Source: Geosiphon pyriformis (lineage: Eukaryota > Glomeromycota > Glomeromycetes > Archaeosporales > Geosiphonaceae). Taken from it: a stretch of DNA of 64,000 nucleotides. The position numbers and the translations under genes are program-made. The notes beneath the pieces are model-generated. The model searched no databases. It worked only from the letters and a program-made list of their open reading frames with translations, and was not told the origin of the DNA. Below, in pieces: positions 13,040 through 24,369 of the stretch. The stretch's first letter is position 1. Each line of letters begins with the position of its first letter. The stretch covers positions 984,190 through 1,048,189 of the forward strand of contig JAAOMT010000494.1 in NCBI GenBank assembly GCA_016748015.1. Direction: 5' to 3'.

Positions 13040-15000
13040 TAAAATATATTTTAATATAACAATATATTTAATATCTAATATAATATACTTTAAAATATTC
13101 AATATAGTGTTTAAATTATTTGTGTTTATAATTAAATAAAAATTGTTCAAATAATTTAAAATTTTATTATGTAAAAACATATTAAATTAAATTTATTTAT
13201 TAAATCCAATATTATTAACTTTAATTTTTTTTTTAAATAGCTTGTTATATATGACATTAATTAAAAATTTAATAAGCTATCTAAATTCAAAAAAAAATAA
13301 TAATTGAATAGTTAATATTAAAGTAATTATTTATATTATAAACAGATTAATTTTTAATAAATAAGCTTAAAAAACTAATAAACAAAAAGTTAATTGTTCT
13401 TTTTATTTTTTTAGAATTAAATTACATTAAAATTTTTTATTTAAATTTATTTTTATTAAAGTTTTATTTAGTATTATAAATATGTTATTATTAATAACTT
13501 GAATAATTAAAGTATTAATTTTATTAATTTGTTTTAATTTTATTTTAATATTAATACAGTTCTAAAATCATAATTGAAAATTTGTCTTTAAACAAAAAAT
13601 AAATTGACAAAATTAACTAAACATCTTAAAAATTTTAAAAATATGTTTAATTAAATTAGTATTTGCTATTACAATAATACTTAAATCTAAAATATTTGTA
13701 TTTAAATTAAAAGTAAGTATTTAAATTTTATTAAATTTTTTTATAATTTAAAATTTGACACAGTTTTTAACTTAATCTTAATAATTATTAAAATTGTATT
13801 ATTTAAGTCTTTATACTATTTTATTATTTCAAATTATTTTACAAAATTATTTATTTTTTTTATATTATATATAATAATTTATTAAATTAAACTTATTAAA
13901 TAAATATATACTTATATTACTCTTAAAAATTATTATAAAAATAACAATTTGAAAAAAGATAACAAAAAAAAACAAAGTATTTAACTTTTTAAAAATTAAT
14001 ATAATCTGATCAAAAAAAATTTAATTTTTTTTCTAATTTGTTTAGTCTTGAAATTACAATTAAAAAAATCATATTAAGAAAAATATTAGTAAAAATAAAA
14101 TTAGATTATAATTTATATTAAGAACTTAATTGAAAAAAACTACTTGAATCTAAAATTTATTATTAAAAACAACAAAATAAAAAATAAAAACTAACAAAAC
14201 AAAAATAATTTTTCTTAAAAACATTTATTTAAAAAAATTTTTTTATAATTTTTATAAAAAATCAAATTTAATTTAATCTAATATAAATAAATATTATCAA
14301 AAACAAAAATAATATAATAAATTTAATTTAAAGTCTTTTTAAAATTAAAATACATAGTTGTATAAATAATTTTTATACCAATAATAAATAAATAATTAAT
14401 AATATAAGTTTTTTTATCAGTTTTTTTTAAAAGTGTTTTAAAGTTATATATATTAATATTTATGAACAAAACAAATAATAAAGCTTTAAAATAAATTTTA
14501 AATAACCAAGTTATTTAATTATTATTAGCTTTAATAATGTAAACAAAATTTTTTTCAATCAAAAATAATTAATTAAATGCTAATAGAATAGTTTAATTTA
14601 ATTTGACAAATTTTATTATAGTTTTTTATTATAGTTTAATAAATTATAATTAAATTAAAATTGCTATTTTAAATCTAGATAAAACTTAAAATAATTACTT
14701 TTTTGATGTATTTGTGAAAATATTTTTGATTATTATAATCTAATTTAAACAAATTTTTTGTTTATTAAAATTATAGTTTACTTAAAACTTTTTTTATTAT
14801 CTAATATTATAATTTAGTTTATATTTTCTTTAAAAATAAATATTAATTTAATGATTTTTTTAAATTTTGAAAAAAATAATAGTTTTTTTAAAATTATTGA
14901 TAAAAAAAAACAATTTTTAAATAATCAAAACTTTAATTATAATACTTTTTATTATTATTAACAGATTAATATACAATACATAAAATTTTTTAACAAAATT
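13040..15000 (-). mobile_element. Ghost LINE (copy 5): almost pure-AT relic of endonuclease and ORF1
   Basis: No ORF survives, yet the sequence aligns by eye to better LINE copies. 13540-13880 tracks the endonuclease start of copy 1 (4920-5200), for example a block TAATTTTTTTATAATTTAAAA against CTTGTTTATAATTTATGG. 14690-14790 tracks copy 3 ORF1 at 44985-45070 (shared TTTTTTTGATNTATTTNT and TTTGATTATTA). Nearly every G and C of the better copy has become A or T. Same strand as the other LINEs. The end at about 15000 is where I lose the alignment. Confidence 0.6.
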
Positions 15001-17160
15001 TTTTATTTTTTTTAATAATTTTTAGATTAATCCAAATTTTATCTAAAACAATAAAATAGTAAAGAAAAAGAAACAAAATCTTTTTATTTAAAAATACAAA
15101 AAAGAAAAAGTTTAAAATATTTATAATTCCAAAAAAAAAATTATTTTTTATTTTAATTAATAAATCTAAAAGTTTTGCAAATTTAAATATTTTTTTAATT
15201 TAATTTTTTGTATAAAAAACAGAAATTTGATTATTGTTTTAAATAATTATATATTTAATTTATTTTGTTTTTTTTAACAATTTTTTTTTGATTTTTTTTG
15301 ATTTATCTAATAAGTTATCAAATTTCAGTAAAATTAATTTTATGTTTATAATGTATATTTTTTTATTAAACTATTTGTAATATTATATTTAATGCTATTT
15401 TTTTAATAAGTTAAATAACAATAAAAAAAATACAGAAAAAATATATAAAAAATAAGAATTAATATTTTGTTAATATTTAGAATTAAAAATTATTAATGAT
15501 TAAATTATGTTTTTGGTATTTATTAATAAATAAGTTTTAATTAAAAATAAAAACAGGGTTTAATTTTTTAATTGTTTAATTATTAAATAATTTTTTTTGT
15601 TAAATAATAATATTTATACATATATATTTTTTAATATAAAATGTTTTATAATAATTTGTAATTAATTTTAATATTTTTTATTATTTTAAGATATTCTTAT
15701 TATTTTAATATTTTTAATATTTTTAATATTTTTTGGGTATTTTGATATATTTTAATATTTTTATTAATATATTATTTATAATGATAATATATAAAATTAT
15801 AAAAAAACAAATTTAAAAATTCAAATAAAAATCTTAAAATTATATATTAAATGTTTTAAAAGTTATAATTATTTTTGAAAAAACTAAAATTTTTGTACAA
15901 AAATTTGGTTTTTTTAAGTTAAAACTTATATTAACAAAAAATCATTTTAAAATTAAAAATCATAATTTTTATTAATTATTATATATATTAATCAATTTTT
16001 TATTTTTTTTATTGTTTGTCTTTTTTTTTATTTTTTATTTTTAAACATTTAATATTATTTATAATACAAATTACTTATTAATTTTTACATATTTTTATTC
16101 TTAATTTATGTTTTTTATAATTTATTAAATAAAATAATAATTAAAAAACACAATAATATTTGTTATTAATTTCAAAATTATTAAGTAAAATATAAAATAA
16201 TAACAGTAGTATTATCTTATTTACAATTGTAAACTATTTTTTTACTTTTAAATTTTTTTTTAAAAAGAATACAAATATAATTTTGAAACTAATTATGTAT
16301 ATTGTATTTTTATTAATTAAATTTATTTTTTTAATTTAATTTTTTTTTACTTATATTTTATTATTTTTAATAATTTTTTTTTGTTATTTGTTAAAATATA
16401 TTTTAATTTATAATAATATAATAATAAAATAATAATTATTTATAAATCTATATTATTTTTAGCTTTTTTAATTTTTTAATAATAATAATAATAATAAATA
16501 TATGCTTTTTGACTTAGTATTATTTCTAATTATAGTTTTTAATTTGTTTAAAATACTGGTTTTATAATTTAAATTATTTAAAAAAAAATTGAATTTTTAT
16601 TTACAAATTAATAACTAAATTAAATAATTTTTTAAAAATATTTAAGCTATAAAATTAATTATTGTTAAAATAATTAAACAATTTTTTGCATTTTAAATTA
16701 GTAAAAAATAATTAATACTTAAAAAAAAAGTTATTAATTGTTAAAATTTAATCTAATTTAATTTTATTATAATTAATAATTTTTTTAGTTAATTTTATAA
16801 TTTTGATTATTAAGTTTTATTATATAGTACAATAAATAATTATGTAAGTTGTAGTTAATTACATTTTATTATTATAAATGTTAACTATATATCAATTAAG
16901 CATTGTATAATTTGGTGAGAATTTTTTATTTAAATTAATATATTTGCAAATATTGTTCATTAATAAATTTAACAAAATTATTTTTTTAAAAAAAGTATTT
17001 ATAATTTATGAACTTAAATAATATTCAAAATTGGCAATTTTTATATAAATTTGTATACTTTAATAAAGATTTATTACAAATTCAAAATAACAGTCATAAA
17101 ATTTGATTTATTTAAATCAATGATAAACTGGTTTTTTCAAATTTTTAATTGTTTTTTTGA
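15001..17160. other. AT desert, no gene seen
   Basis: More than 2 kb with very little G or C, including short ATT and AATAT microsatellite tracts (for example 16481-16496 and 15700-15740). Probably decayed transposon as in 13-15 kb, but I could not align it. Base composition changes sharply near 17160 where the gene island starts. Confidence 0.6.
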
Positions 17161-17445
17161 TGTTTTTTCATCCTATCTCAGTTTGAGAAAAGAAATTTTA
17201 TTTCCCTATCCTTAATACTTGAGTTTGTGAAAAATCCAACTACGATATATAAATTAATTCGATCGGAATTAGTATCACATCCAATAAACACACAGGTTTT
17301 TGATCCTGCAGGGATTTATTTTTTCCATGGACCCTTGTCAATTAATAATTTTAATCAATTTCTTACAACATTTAAAAATCATCAGCAGGGGCAAGAAATA
17401 CGCGATAATCACATAATTTCTTTTCTTTCAACTTCTGCTTTTTAA
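17161..17445 (+). other. Open frame of unknown status just upstream of the first FMP46-like gene
   Basis: An open plus-strand frame of 94 codons with gene-like composition (higher GC than the flanking desert) but no ATG. A stop lies at 17158-17160 and the frame closes with TAA at 17442-17444. It contains IYFFHGPLSINNFNQF, which faintly recalls the beta1-turn-alpha1 start of the FMP46/DUF1687 fold in its neighbours (VMLHNRQSPIS, ISILHNSRCLTS). It could be an exon of a spliced gene, a broken N-terminal duplicate of the neighbour, or chance. I do not assign a function. Confidence 0.3.
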
Positions 17446-17446
17446 A

Positions 17447-18007
17447 ATGTTAAAAAACTTATTCGTCAAAACTGTTGAAAATCCTTTTTTCATTCCCCGG
17501 AAGATGCCCTTAAAGAAAGCGTCTTTAGTAATGCTCCATAATCGTCAGTCACCCATTTCAAGATTAGCTCACAAGGAACTAACTGAATTCATGGGTCCCA
17601 AACAAAAATGTCAATATTTGATTTATACTTTGGATCACAAGACTGGCTTTTCCCCTTTAAGGATTTGTGACATTGCGTTAATTACAAAATATCTGTGTGA
17701 TAGTGGGGAGGATTTGAAAAAATTATTAAAGCCTTTTACGGGTAGCGAGAAAGAACGGGAAAGACTGGAATACATAGGAATTGATTCGCAGAAACGTTCT
17801 GAAGCTTTTTGGCAGTTTTTATTATCGGTTTGCCTTGACCCCACAAGGTTACAACGCCCAATCATTGTTGATTTTTTGAAAGGAAAAGCGATTCTTGCTC
17901 GACCCGCTTCGAAAGTCGTTCCCTTTTTAAAAGGGTTAGGATATACAGAAGAATTTAAACATTCAGATGCTTCACAAACTAGAATTTTAAATCGTGAACG
18001 GCTTTAA
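17447..18007 (+). CDS. FMP46-like (DUF1687) thioredoxin-fold protein, divergent paralog
   Basis: 186 codons, single exon. The C-terminus carries the DUF1687 signature (LQRPIIVDFLKGKAILARP then FLKGLGY, residues about 138-169), shared with the gene at 19590. The N-terminal beta-strand/turn is SLVMLHNRQSPIS (about residues 26-38). The FMP46 family is a fungal mitochondrial redox-like family of unproven reaction. The turn that holds a Cys in the neighbour (HNSRC) has none here, so a redox role is doubtful for this copy. The start could be codon 1 or Met20 (17504, better context GAAGATGCC). The extra residues are Phe/Lys/Arg-rich, compatible with a mitochondrial presequence. A basic tail follows the domain. 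Tandem duplication followed by divergence is the simplest origin. Confidence 0.72.
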   Translation: MLKNLFVKTVENPFFIPRKMPLKKASLVMLHNRQSPISRLAHKELTEFMGPKQKCQYLIYTLDHKTGFSPLRICDIALITKYLCDSGEDLKKLLKPFTGSEKERERLEYIGIDSQKRSEAFWQFLLSVCLDPTRLQRPIIVDFLKGKAILARPASKVVPFLKGLGYTEEFKHSDASQTRILNRERL

Positions 18008-19589
18008 CCGACTTTACAACAGGTAAATTTTTCGGTAAGATCAATGAACAATGAATTTTTTATTGAATTAAAATATATTTATAATCATTTTGAAATTGTG
18101 GTTTTGTCTAAATTTTCAACAAACAGATTCATATATCATTCAAATTGAAGAAATGTAATTTTAAGTACGGAATATATCCTTAATACTATTTTAATAAAGT
18201 AACTGCGAAAATATCTTTATATATTACTTTATTTCCTTTCAAACCTCAGACATCTTTGTCTCAATAGGGAAATCAAAAATCAGAGCTTTTATAGGGTAAT
18301 TTTTATTAGAAGCGCAATTTTCTTTTTTTTTTAGTAAAGATTTATTGAAAATGGCCAAAATACTTTTGAAATCCTAAATAAATTTTTTGTTTCCTTTCCA
18401 CCCTTAGGATGTTAACTAACAAAGATTAAGCATAAATTTTGTTCTTGGGTAAATTAGTCATTTTTTTAGAAAGTCTTTCTAAAAAAATTTGAAGTTGAGT
18501 ATAATCAATCTATCAATCTATCTTCAAATGCATAAATTTTTTTCATGATTAAATTATCGTCCAAAACACTTTTGGTTTTTGAATACCAAGACTATAATTA
18601 AAATTAAGAGCATCATAATTATTGAAATTTTACAGTTAAAAGAACCTCTTGTTTCATCTTACCACTTTTTACCCGCGAAAGAGAAGATTATTATAGTTGA
18701 TGATGAGATGAAATAGATAGTATCACTTTTCTCTAAAAGTTTGATTAAATAATATGAAAAATCTAGCATCTCGTTTAGAATCAAATTTTAAATTATATTT
18801 TTATAAAGTTTCTCTTAAATTCAACCGATATATTTTGTTAATTATTTTCTAATTTCTAGATGCTGATATGGGTCATCATAATATTTTCAATTAAGGATTA
18901 AAATTTTTCAAACTTACCCTTGAATTTCGAAGGAAGAGCATTTGACGAAGGTAATTAAAAATAGTTCAAATATTTTCAATCGATGGATGGTATCGAATTT
19001 CAATAGAATATCAAATAGGAAGCGAAAATTCCAACAATATTCTAAAAGAATATACTGTTCACGTCATTTTATATTTTTATTCTAAAGATGTTTCGAATAA
19101 AATTTCATTTGAAAATGTTTCTTATTCAAAATGCTCTTTGGGAATTTCGACAATAAAATTCAACGGGTGAAAGTTTTCAAGTTGCCTCTAATTAACAAAA
19201 GAAGGAATGTTTATGGGTAAATGTTAGATTTTGATTTTAAAAAAAAATACACCTTTATATGAAATCTGAAGGATAGAATAAGTATAGAGCAAAGAATCCC
19301 AATCAAAATTTTATATTCTTCGATTGATTTATTTTAAAAGGTTTCAGATTGTTTTTTAATTACATGAACCAAATCTTCCATTACTTTTGATTGGCATATG
19401 ATTACAAGAATGCGTAATTAAGTGATACACATTGATTTCCTTATCATTTTTTGCCTATCAGCTTTTTGTTTATTTGAATCATGATCTGATAAACAACTTA
19501 TAGCTTGCGAACAAATACAAAATTTTAACAGTTAGTTAACAAAGGAGCTTTTTCTCACACACTTTATATCGCTAAAAAAATTGTGAAGA
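18008..19589. other. Intergenic region between the two FMP46-like genes
   Basis: About 1.6 kb at intermediate AT content, clearly less extreme than the deserts. It contains CpG dinucleotides and mixed sequence but no ORF of note, and no similarity to the LINE or LTR families was seen. Presumably the 3' UTR of the first gene and the promoter of the second. Confidence 0.55.
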
Positions 19590-20051
19590 ATGTCGTTTCG
19601 CATGCCACGATTGATTCCAATTATCAGTATATTACATAACTCTCGATGTTTAACATCTAATCAAGCACTTCAACTTCTCCAATCTGCTCGCGGTAAAGCC
19701 AAGGATCGTTTCAATATCGACATTATTGATGATCAAAAGCAGCCGGTAACTCAAGATCAAATTTCTATAATTTTGGAAAACCTTGGAATTGGCAAAGATT
19801 TCGGCAAGTTACTGAGGCTTGATGAAGGAAAAGTTTCAAAATTTGAAGACAAGATTGAGACTGATCAAAATGAGGGGGAAATTTTTGTTAAAAACCCACG
19901 AACGGAGGAAGAGTTTTTTCAATTAGTGGAAAAGAATCCAATGAAACTACAGCGTCCAATTGTAGTCGATTGGGACAAAGGAAAAGCTATAATTGCTCGA
20001 CCACCTGAAAAAGTAAATGAATTCCTTAAGGAGTTGGGATATTTAAAATAA
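19590..20051 (+). CDS. FMP46: FMP46-type (DUF1687) putative mitochondrial redox protein
   Basis: 153 codons, close to the usual length of the family, single exon. The N-terminus (MSFRMPRLIPIISILHN) looks like a short basic mitochondrial lead into the first strand of a thioredoxin fold. SRCLTS carries the only cysteine (about residue 23), followed by helix NQALQLLQSARGKA and strand RFNIDII. The C-terminus has the signature LQRPIVVDWDKGKAIIARPP and FLKELGY. This matches yeast Fmp46/YKR049C in order of elements (known from family knowledge; no search was run). The substrate is unknown. Codon use is richer in GC than the surroundings and the frame has no lesions, so it is very likely a live gene. 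Confidence 0.85.
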   Translation: MSFRMPRLIPIISILHNSRCLTSNQALQLLQSARGKAKDRFNIDIIDDQKQPVTQDQISIILENLGIGKDFGKLLRLDEGKVSKFEDKIETDQNEGEIFVKNPRTEEEFFQLVEKNPMKLQRPIVVDWDKGKAIIARPPEKVNEFLKELGYLK

Positions 20052-20462
20052 GTTTTAATATTTAAAATTTTAGTTTTTTATTTCAAAGAAATTTATACGT
20101 CATCATATTTTTTTCTTTCAAAGTAGAGTATGAAAGATTTATTCCAAGATTTTTATCATAATATGGAGTTTAATCTTTTTAAGATATGGTAGTTTGAAAA
20201 TTTTTATTTCATTTGAATTCGCATCTTTGATGATTCATGTCGTCAATATTGATGTAAAATTTTATCTAAAGCATCATGAGTGATTCAAAATGGAAAAGGG
20301 AATCAAACTTTATTTTGATAAATATTTCACTAAGAAAGCACTGTTTTAATAATAAAAATGTTAGCTGCAACTTCTATAAAAAGAATTTTAAAAAGCGAAA
20401 TAAAAAAATAAAAAAAACTTGGGTTTCTATTAAAATACATTTTCTTCTGCAGTTTTTTAAAA
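20052..20462. other. Intergenic region upstream of the secreted-protein gene
   Basis: About 410 bases, moderately AT-rich. A plus-strand frame at 20276-20551 is Lys/Asn/Phe-rich and overlaps the real gene in another frame, so I treat it as spurious. It holds a TATA-like site listed separately. Confidence 0.5.
20375..20382 (+). promoter_or_regulatory. TATA-box-like site
   Basis: TATAAAAA lies 81 bases before the ATG at 20463, a plausible fungal core-promoter distance. In such AT-rich DNA a match can arise by chance. Confidence 0.3.
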
Positions 20463-20873
20463 ATGTCGCTACAAAAAACCAAAAAAATTTCTCAAATTCT
20501 TTTCTTAATTTCCATTTTTTTCATTCTGTTTGCTACGAGTATTTATGCTGAAGCACCTTCCCCTACTCCAACACAATCGCGCAACAGCTTACCTAATATT
20601 GCAACTAAAACAAGCTCGATTGTATCTCAAAAGCCACTCACTCCAACTCCTGGTGCTAATGGAATCGTACCACATACAAATGATTTTAATTCCTTACCTG
20701 GTAATCCTAATCCTGCGAACGTGACTATCGTGAAAGCAACAACAATTAGGAAATATATTGAGCCGACTATTGAGATTAATCGTCAACAATCCGATACAAA
20801 TAAAATTATTTTTGAAAAGTCTTGTTCGGTCACTGGAATTCTAGTAACTATTTTCGCCATTTTTATGTTATGA
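20463..20873 (+). CDS. Small secreted P/T/S-rich protein, possibly GPI-anchored
   Basis: 136 codons. A clear secretory signal peptide: basic start (MSLQKTKK), hydrophobic core (ILFLISIFFILFA) and a cleavage-like IYA/EA at residues 27-30. The mature part starts EAPSPTPTQ and is rich in Pro, Thr, Ser and Asn, which suggests O-glycosylation and a wall or matrix location. It ends in a hydrophobic stretch with no charged tail (GILVTIFAIFML), as in GPI-anchor addition signals. A single Cys lies just before it, so no disulfide pair is possible. No enzyme domain and no family recognised. In a symbiotic fungus it could be a surface or effector-like protein, but that is inference. The frame is intact. 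Confidence 0.7.
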   Translation: MSLQKTKKISQILFLISIFFILFATSIYAEAPSPTPTQSRNSLPNIATKTSSIVSQKPLTPTPGANGIVPHTNDFNSLPGNPNPANVTIVKATTIRKYIEPTIEINRQQSDTNKIIFEKSCSVTGILVTIFAIFML

Positions 20874-20996
20874 GCAAAACAACAACCAGCGATGAGGAAA
20901 TTTAAAATATCTTGACTTACAATAAAAGTAAAAAAAAAAAAGTTGAGATCATGACAGAAAGAACTAAATAAATACAGCCTCATTTATTTTTGATTC

Positions 20997-21002
20997 AATA
21001 AA
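20997..21002 (+). terminator. Candidate poly(A) signal of the secreted-protein gene
   Basis: AATAAA lies 124 bases after the stop codon at 20873. Position is plausible, but such hexamers are frequent in this composition. Confidence 0.3.
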
Positions 21003-21930
21003 AAAACTCAAAGGTTCAAAAACTTGGCTAATTTTTCGATCAGTAAAACAAATCTGAATACATGAAAATTTTGGAAATCAAAACTATTAAAAAAGTGCTC
21101 CACATCCCAAAAGTGAATAATACCTAATTCAGAATCAGTAATTTTTAGAGGATTAAAACTCTAGAAATTTTTCCAGAATAACTTTTTGAAAGGAACATCC
21201 GGATTTTTTCATAGTTAATTTTTTAAGTAAACATAAATGTTTTTTAAACTTTTTTCTTTCACATAAAATAACTATTCATCATTAAAATGTTACAAAAGAA
21301 GTTGGAAAGAGGATTCACTGATATAGTTTTTTATACAAATTGGTCTTTCAATAAAAACATTTTGGAAGCAGACTTATACTCCTTACTTTGAAAATAAAAA
21401 ACCCATGTGATTTATTTTTGTGTAACTTTGGCTCAAAAAATATTTAATTAAAGTGGCAATGTTTCAAAATTTCAAATCCAATAATGAAAATAAAATTAAC
21501 AATAATATGCTCTATGTTTCAAAAGTCTTTAATCTTGCTCATTCAATTGCAATCAGACTACAAAATAAAAAAGGTAAAAAATATTGGATCAATTCAGTCT
21601 GATTGGGTTTGGATTGAAAATTAATATGACATGAATTTGACTCCTCGCAAAGTTGGGAGCATTGCATAATCTATAAATTTGAATTATTATAATACAAAAA
21701 ATGTTTTTTATTTATTTAAAGTAAAATAATTTTTTAAAATCAAAATAAATAAAAATATTTATTCTCAAATAATTAAAAAATATTTTAACAACCAAAATAA
21801 ATATTAAAATTTAACAATATTTTTTTAATAAAATTTTCAATTATGTTAAAAAATAAAGAATTCAATGTATATATATTTTTCTGCTAAGATTTACATGTTT
21901 TTTATATTATATTATTTGACCAAATTTAAA
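21003..21930. other. Intergenic region, right edge of the gene island
   Basis: Mixed composition until about 21700, then back to extreme AT. No ORF with credible content on either strand and no transposon match seen. Confidence 0.5.
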
Positions 21931-21951
21931 TTTTATTATTATTATTATTGC

Positions 21952-21992
<41 letters not shown>

Positions 21993-22001
21993 TTGTTATT
22001 T
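21931..22001. repeat. Compound microsatellite (ATT)n-(GTT)n
   Basis: About five ATT/TTA units, then GCT, then about 12 GTT units (21953-21990), ending in TTTTTGTTATT. The GTT tract is one of the few places in the desert where G survives at high density. Confidence 0.85.
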
Positions 22002-23849
22002 TTATTTTTAGCCATTATAATTATCTTATTAGATAAATTATAATAAAATTTTAGCAAATTGCTATTAATAATAATTTAAAATAATAAATTTGTAAATGTT
22101 TATATAAATATGCTAATGATACTTAAATTTATCAAAATCGATTACAAAATCATATAAAAAACAAATTTTATTTTTGCCCGAATTTTTATTGTTTATAAAG
22201 ACTATAAATTTGTGAAAAAAATATAATAACAGTTTAAATAATAATTATAAAATTATTAATTAATTAAAATAACGAAATTTACAAAAGCTATTAATATTAA
22301 ATAATAATTTAACAAATACAATAATTTTTGTATTTATTAATATATACAATAAAAAAATAAAGTTTTATTAAAAATTTTATTAATAAAATAACGAAATTAA
22401 TAAGCAATTTCCAATATTATACCAATAATTAAATTAAAAAAAAATGTTCTTAAAATAAAATTGAAAAATGTTTTGAAACTTAAATAAATACTTTTGAATT
22501 CAAACTAATTTAATTCCAAAAGAATGCAAAAGAAAACAAAAGTTGATTTTGCTTTAGATTCCAATAAAGCTTTTTTTTTACTATTAAAATAGATAATCAA
22601 CCAAAAATTAAATTTTTCTAAATTTTTCTAAATTTAAGACTTCCAAAAATCTGGCCTTTATTTTATTATTAAGAATTTTATAAAAATCTCAGCACACATT
22701 ATTTTTGGCTAATTAATAACACACTTTAATTCAAAAAAACTTGTATAAATTATTGATTTCAAAGAAAAAATTCTAAAACCAATGAGTATTTTTGTCAAGT
22801 TAGATTTATTAACAACAACAATATTATTTTACTAATTTGCAAGGCTCAAATAGTTGGTTATTTCATTAATTTGATTCTGAGCAATAAATTATTAATTAGT
22901 ATTATAACAAAACACTTTTTTAAAACTATTGATAAAAAAACAAATTAACTTTTAACTTAAGTTATAATCAATATACATCATAATAAAAAAAATCTTGGTA
23001 TAACCAAAGCAATTCTTATATACATTAATAAAATTTGTATTAAAATTAATATAAAAATATTATTATTAACAATGAAAAAAATCAAAAACAAAAGTAAAAA
23101 AAATTTGTTAAATTTATTGCTATTATTTTTACTATCAATAGCAAACTTTTGAACAATATTAATACTAATAATTATAATAAATAACAAACTAATTTACTGG
23201 CTTTTATTATAATATTTTACAACAAATATTCAATAAAAAACCTAACAAAAACTAAATACAACTATTAATAATATGGTTTTTATATCTAATATTAGTATAT
23301 TAAATTCTTGTAACGAATACATGTTTTGCTAGTCTATTACAAAATTAAAAACTTATTAGTTTAATACTTTTTAATAAAATAAAAAAATGCAAAAATTTTT
23401 TGAAAATAAATTTTTAAAAATATAATTATAAAAAAAATAATTAATATTAAAAATTTGCTAATTAGTAATTTCAAAAAATAGTAATTTTTTTGGACAAATT
23501 AATCTAATTAAATATTTTAAAACCATAAAAAAAAATCTTATTTATTTAAAACCATATTAATTTAATTATTGTAATAATAAATTTATTAAAAAAACCAAGA
23601 ATAATTAAGTTTTTTCAATAATAATAGTTTTCAAAAAAAATAAAACCTTGTATTTTTATATTAATTATTATAAATTAAATATTATTACTATTAAAAATAT
23701 CTTAAACAAATTTAAAGATACTGCTAAATTTTGTTTATTAAAAATAAATCTTAAAGTTATTATAAAATTGTTTTTATTATCAAGTATAATATAAATTTAT
23801 ACTTATGTCTTTTAAATTAACAAATATTTTTTTATTTTTTAATAATTAA
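22002..23849. other. AT desert, no gene seen
   Basis: About 1.8 kb of A/T-dominated sequence. The small minus-strand frame at 22978-23187 is Ile/Asn/Phe-only low complexity and not credible. Probably decayed repeats. No alignment found. Confidence 0.55.
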
Positions 23850-24125
23850 TAGAGAAAATAATTAAACCAATTATTTTAATTATTACAAAAAAATTTTAAT
23901 TTTATATAATAAAAAATTAAAAAAAAACTTTAACTAATAAGCAAATTAATTTACAAAAATTTAATATATAAAATTAGTTTTATAAATATTTAGTTGTTAT
24001 TTTTTTCAAAAAATTTAAAAGTAAATAAATAATTTATATTTTATGATTAAAACTTTAAATTTTTAATTATATATATTAGTTACTAATAGTATATATATTA
24101 ATTACTTTAATTTTAAAATAAATTA
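23850..24125 (-). mobile_element. Ghost family-A LTR, internally deleted
   Basis: 23930-24040 aligns to the family-A LTR block (CAATGTGNAAATTAGTCTCATAAAATATCTCAG...): here TTAATATATAAAATTAGTTTTA and AGTTGTTATTTTTTTCAAAA. 24067-24110 then matches the far LTR end (AATTATATAATATTAGTAACTAATA). The middle of the LTR, including the promoter region, is missing. All C and G positions have drifted to T or A. Confidence 0.5.
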
Positions 24126-24369
24126 TTAATATTATTACTGATATAATTATTAATATCTTTTTTAAAGTATTTAAATAAAACTCTCCAAAACTATAAAAAA
24201 ATATTTATATTTAAATTATTTATTTTTAACAAAAATTATTATAATAATATCAGTTTTTTTGTTTTTTTTTACTAATTTTTTTTTAATTTGTATATTGTTA
24301 ACTTTTTTAAAGTATATTAAATAAACTTTTTGAAAAGAATAATAATTAAGATATTTATAAAATTAATTT

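Noticed and set aside
17635-17865. Minus-strand frame inside the first FMP46-like gene
   Set aside because: Exact antisense shadow of a coding region with a recognisable domain on the plus strand.
20276-20551. Plus-strand frame overlapping the secreted-protein gene
   Set aside because: Lys/Asn/Phe-rich, low-complexity translation in another frame of the real gene and its leader; no domain or start context.
21931-22001. Possible CRISPR or structured RNA at the repeat
   Set aside because: Simple trinucleotide microsatellite without spacers or pairing arms.
22978-23187. Short minus-strand Ile/Phe-rich frame considered as a small membrane protein
   Set aside because: Composition is what random AT-rich DNA gives; no start context, no conservation within the window.
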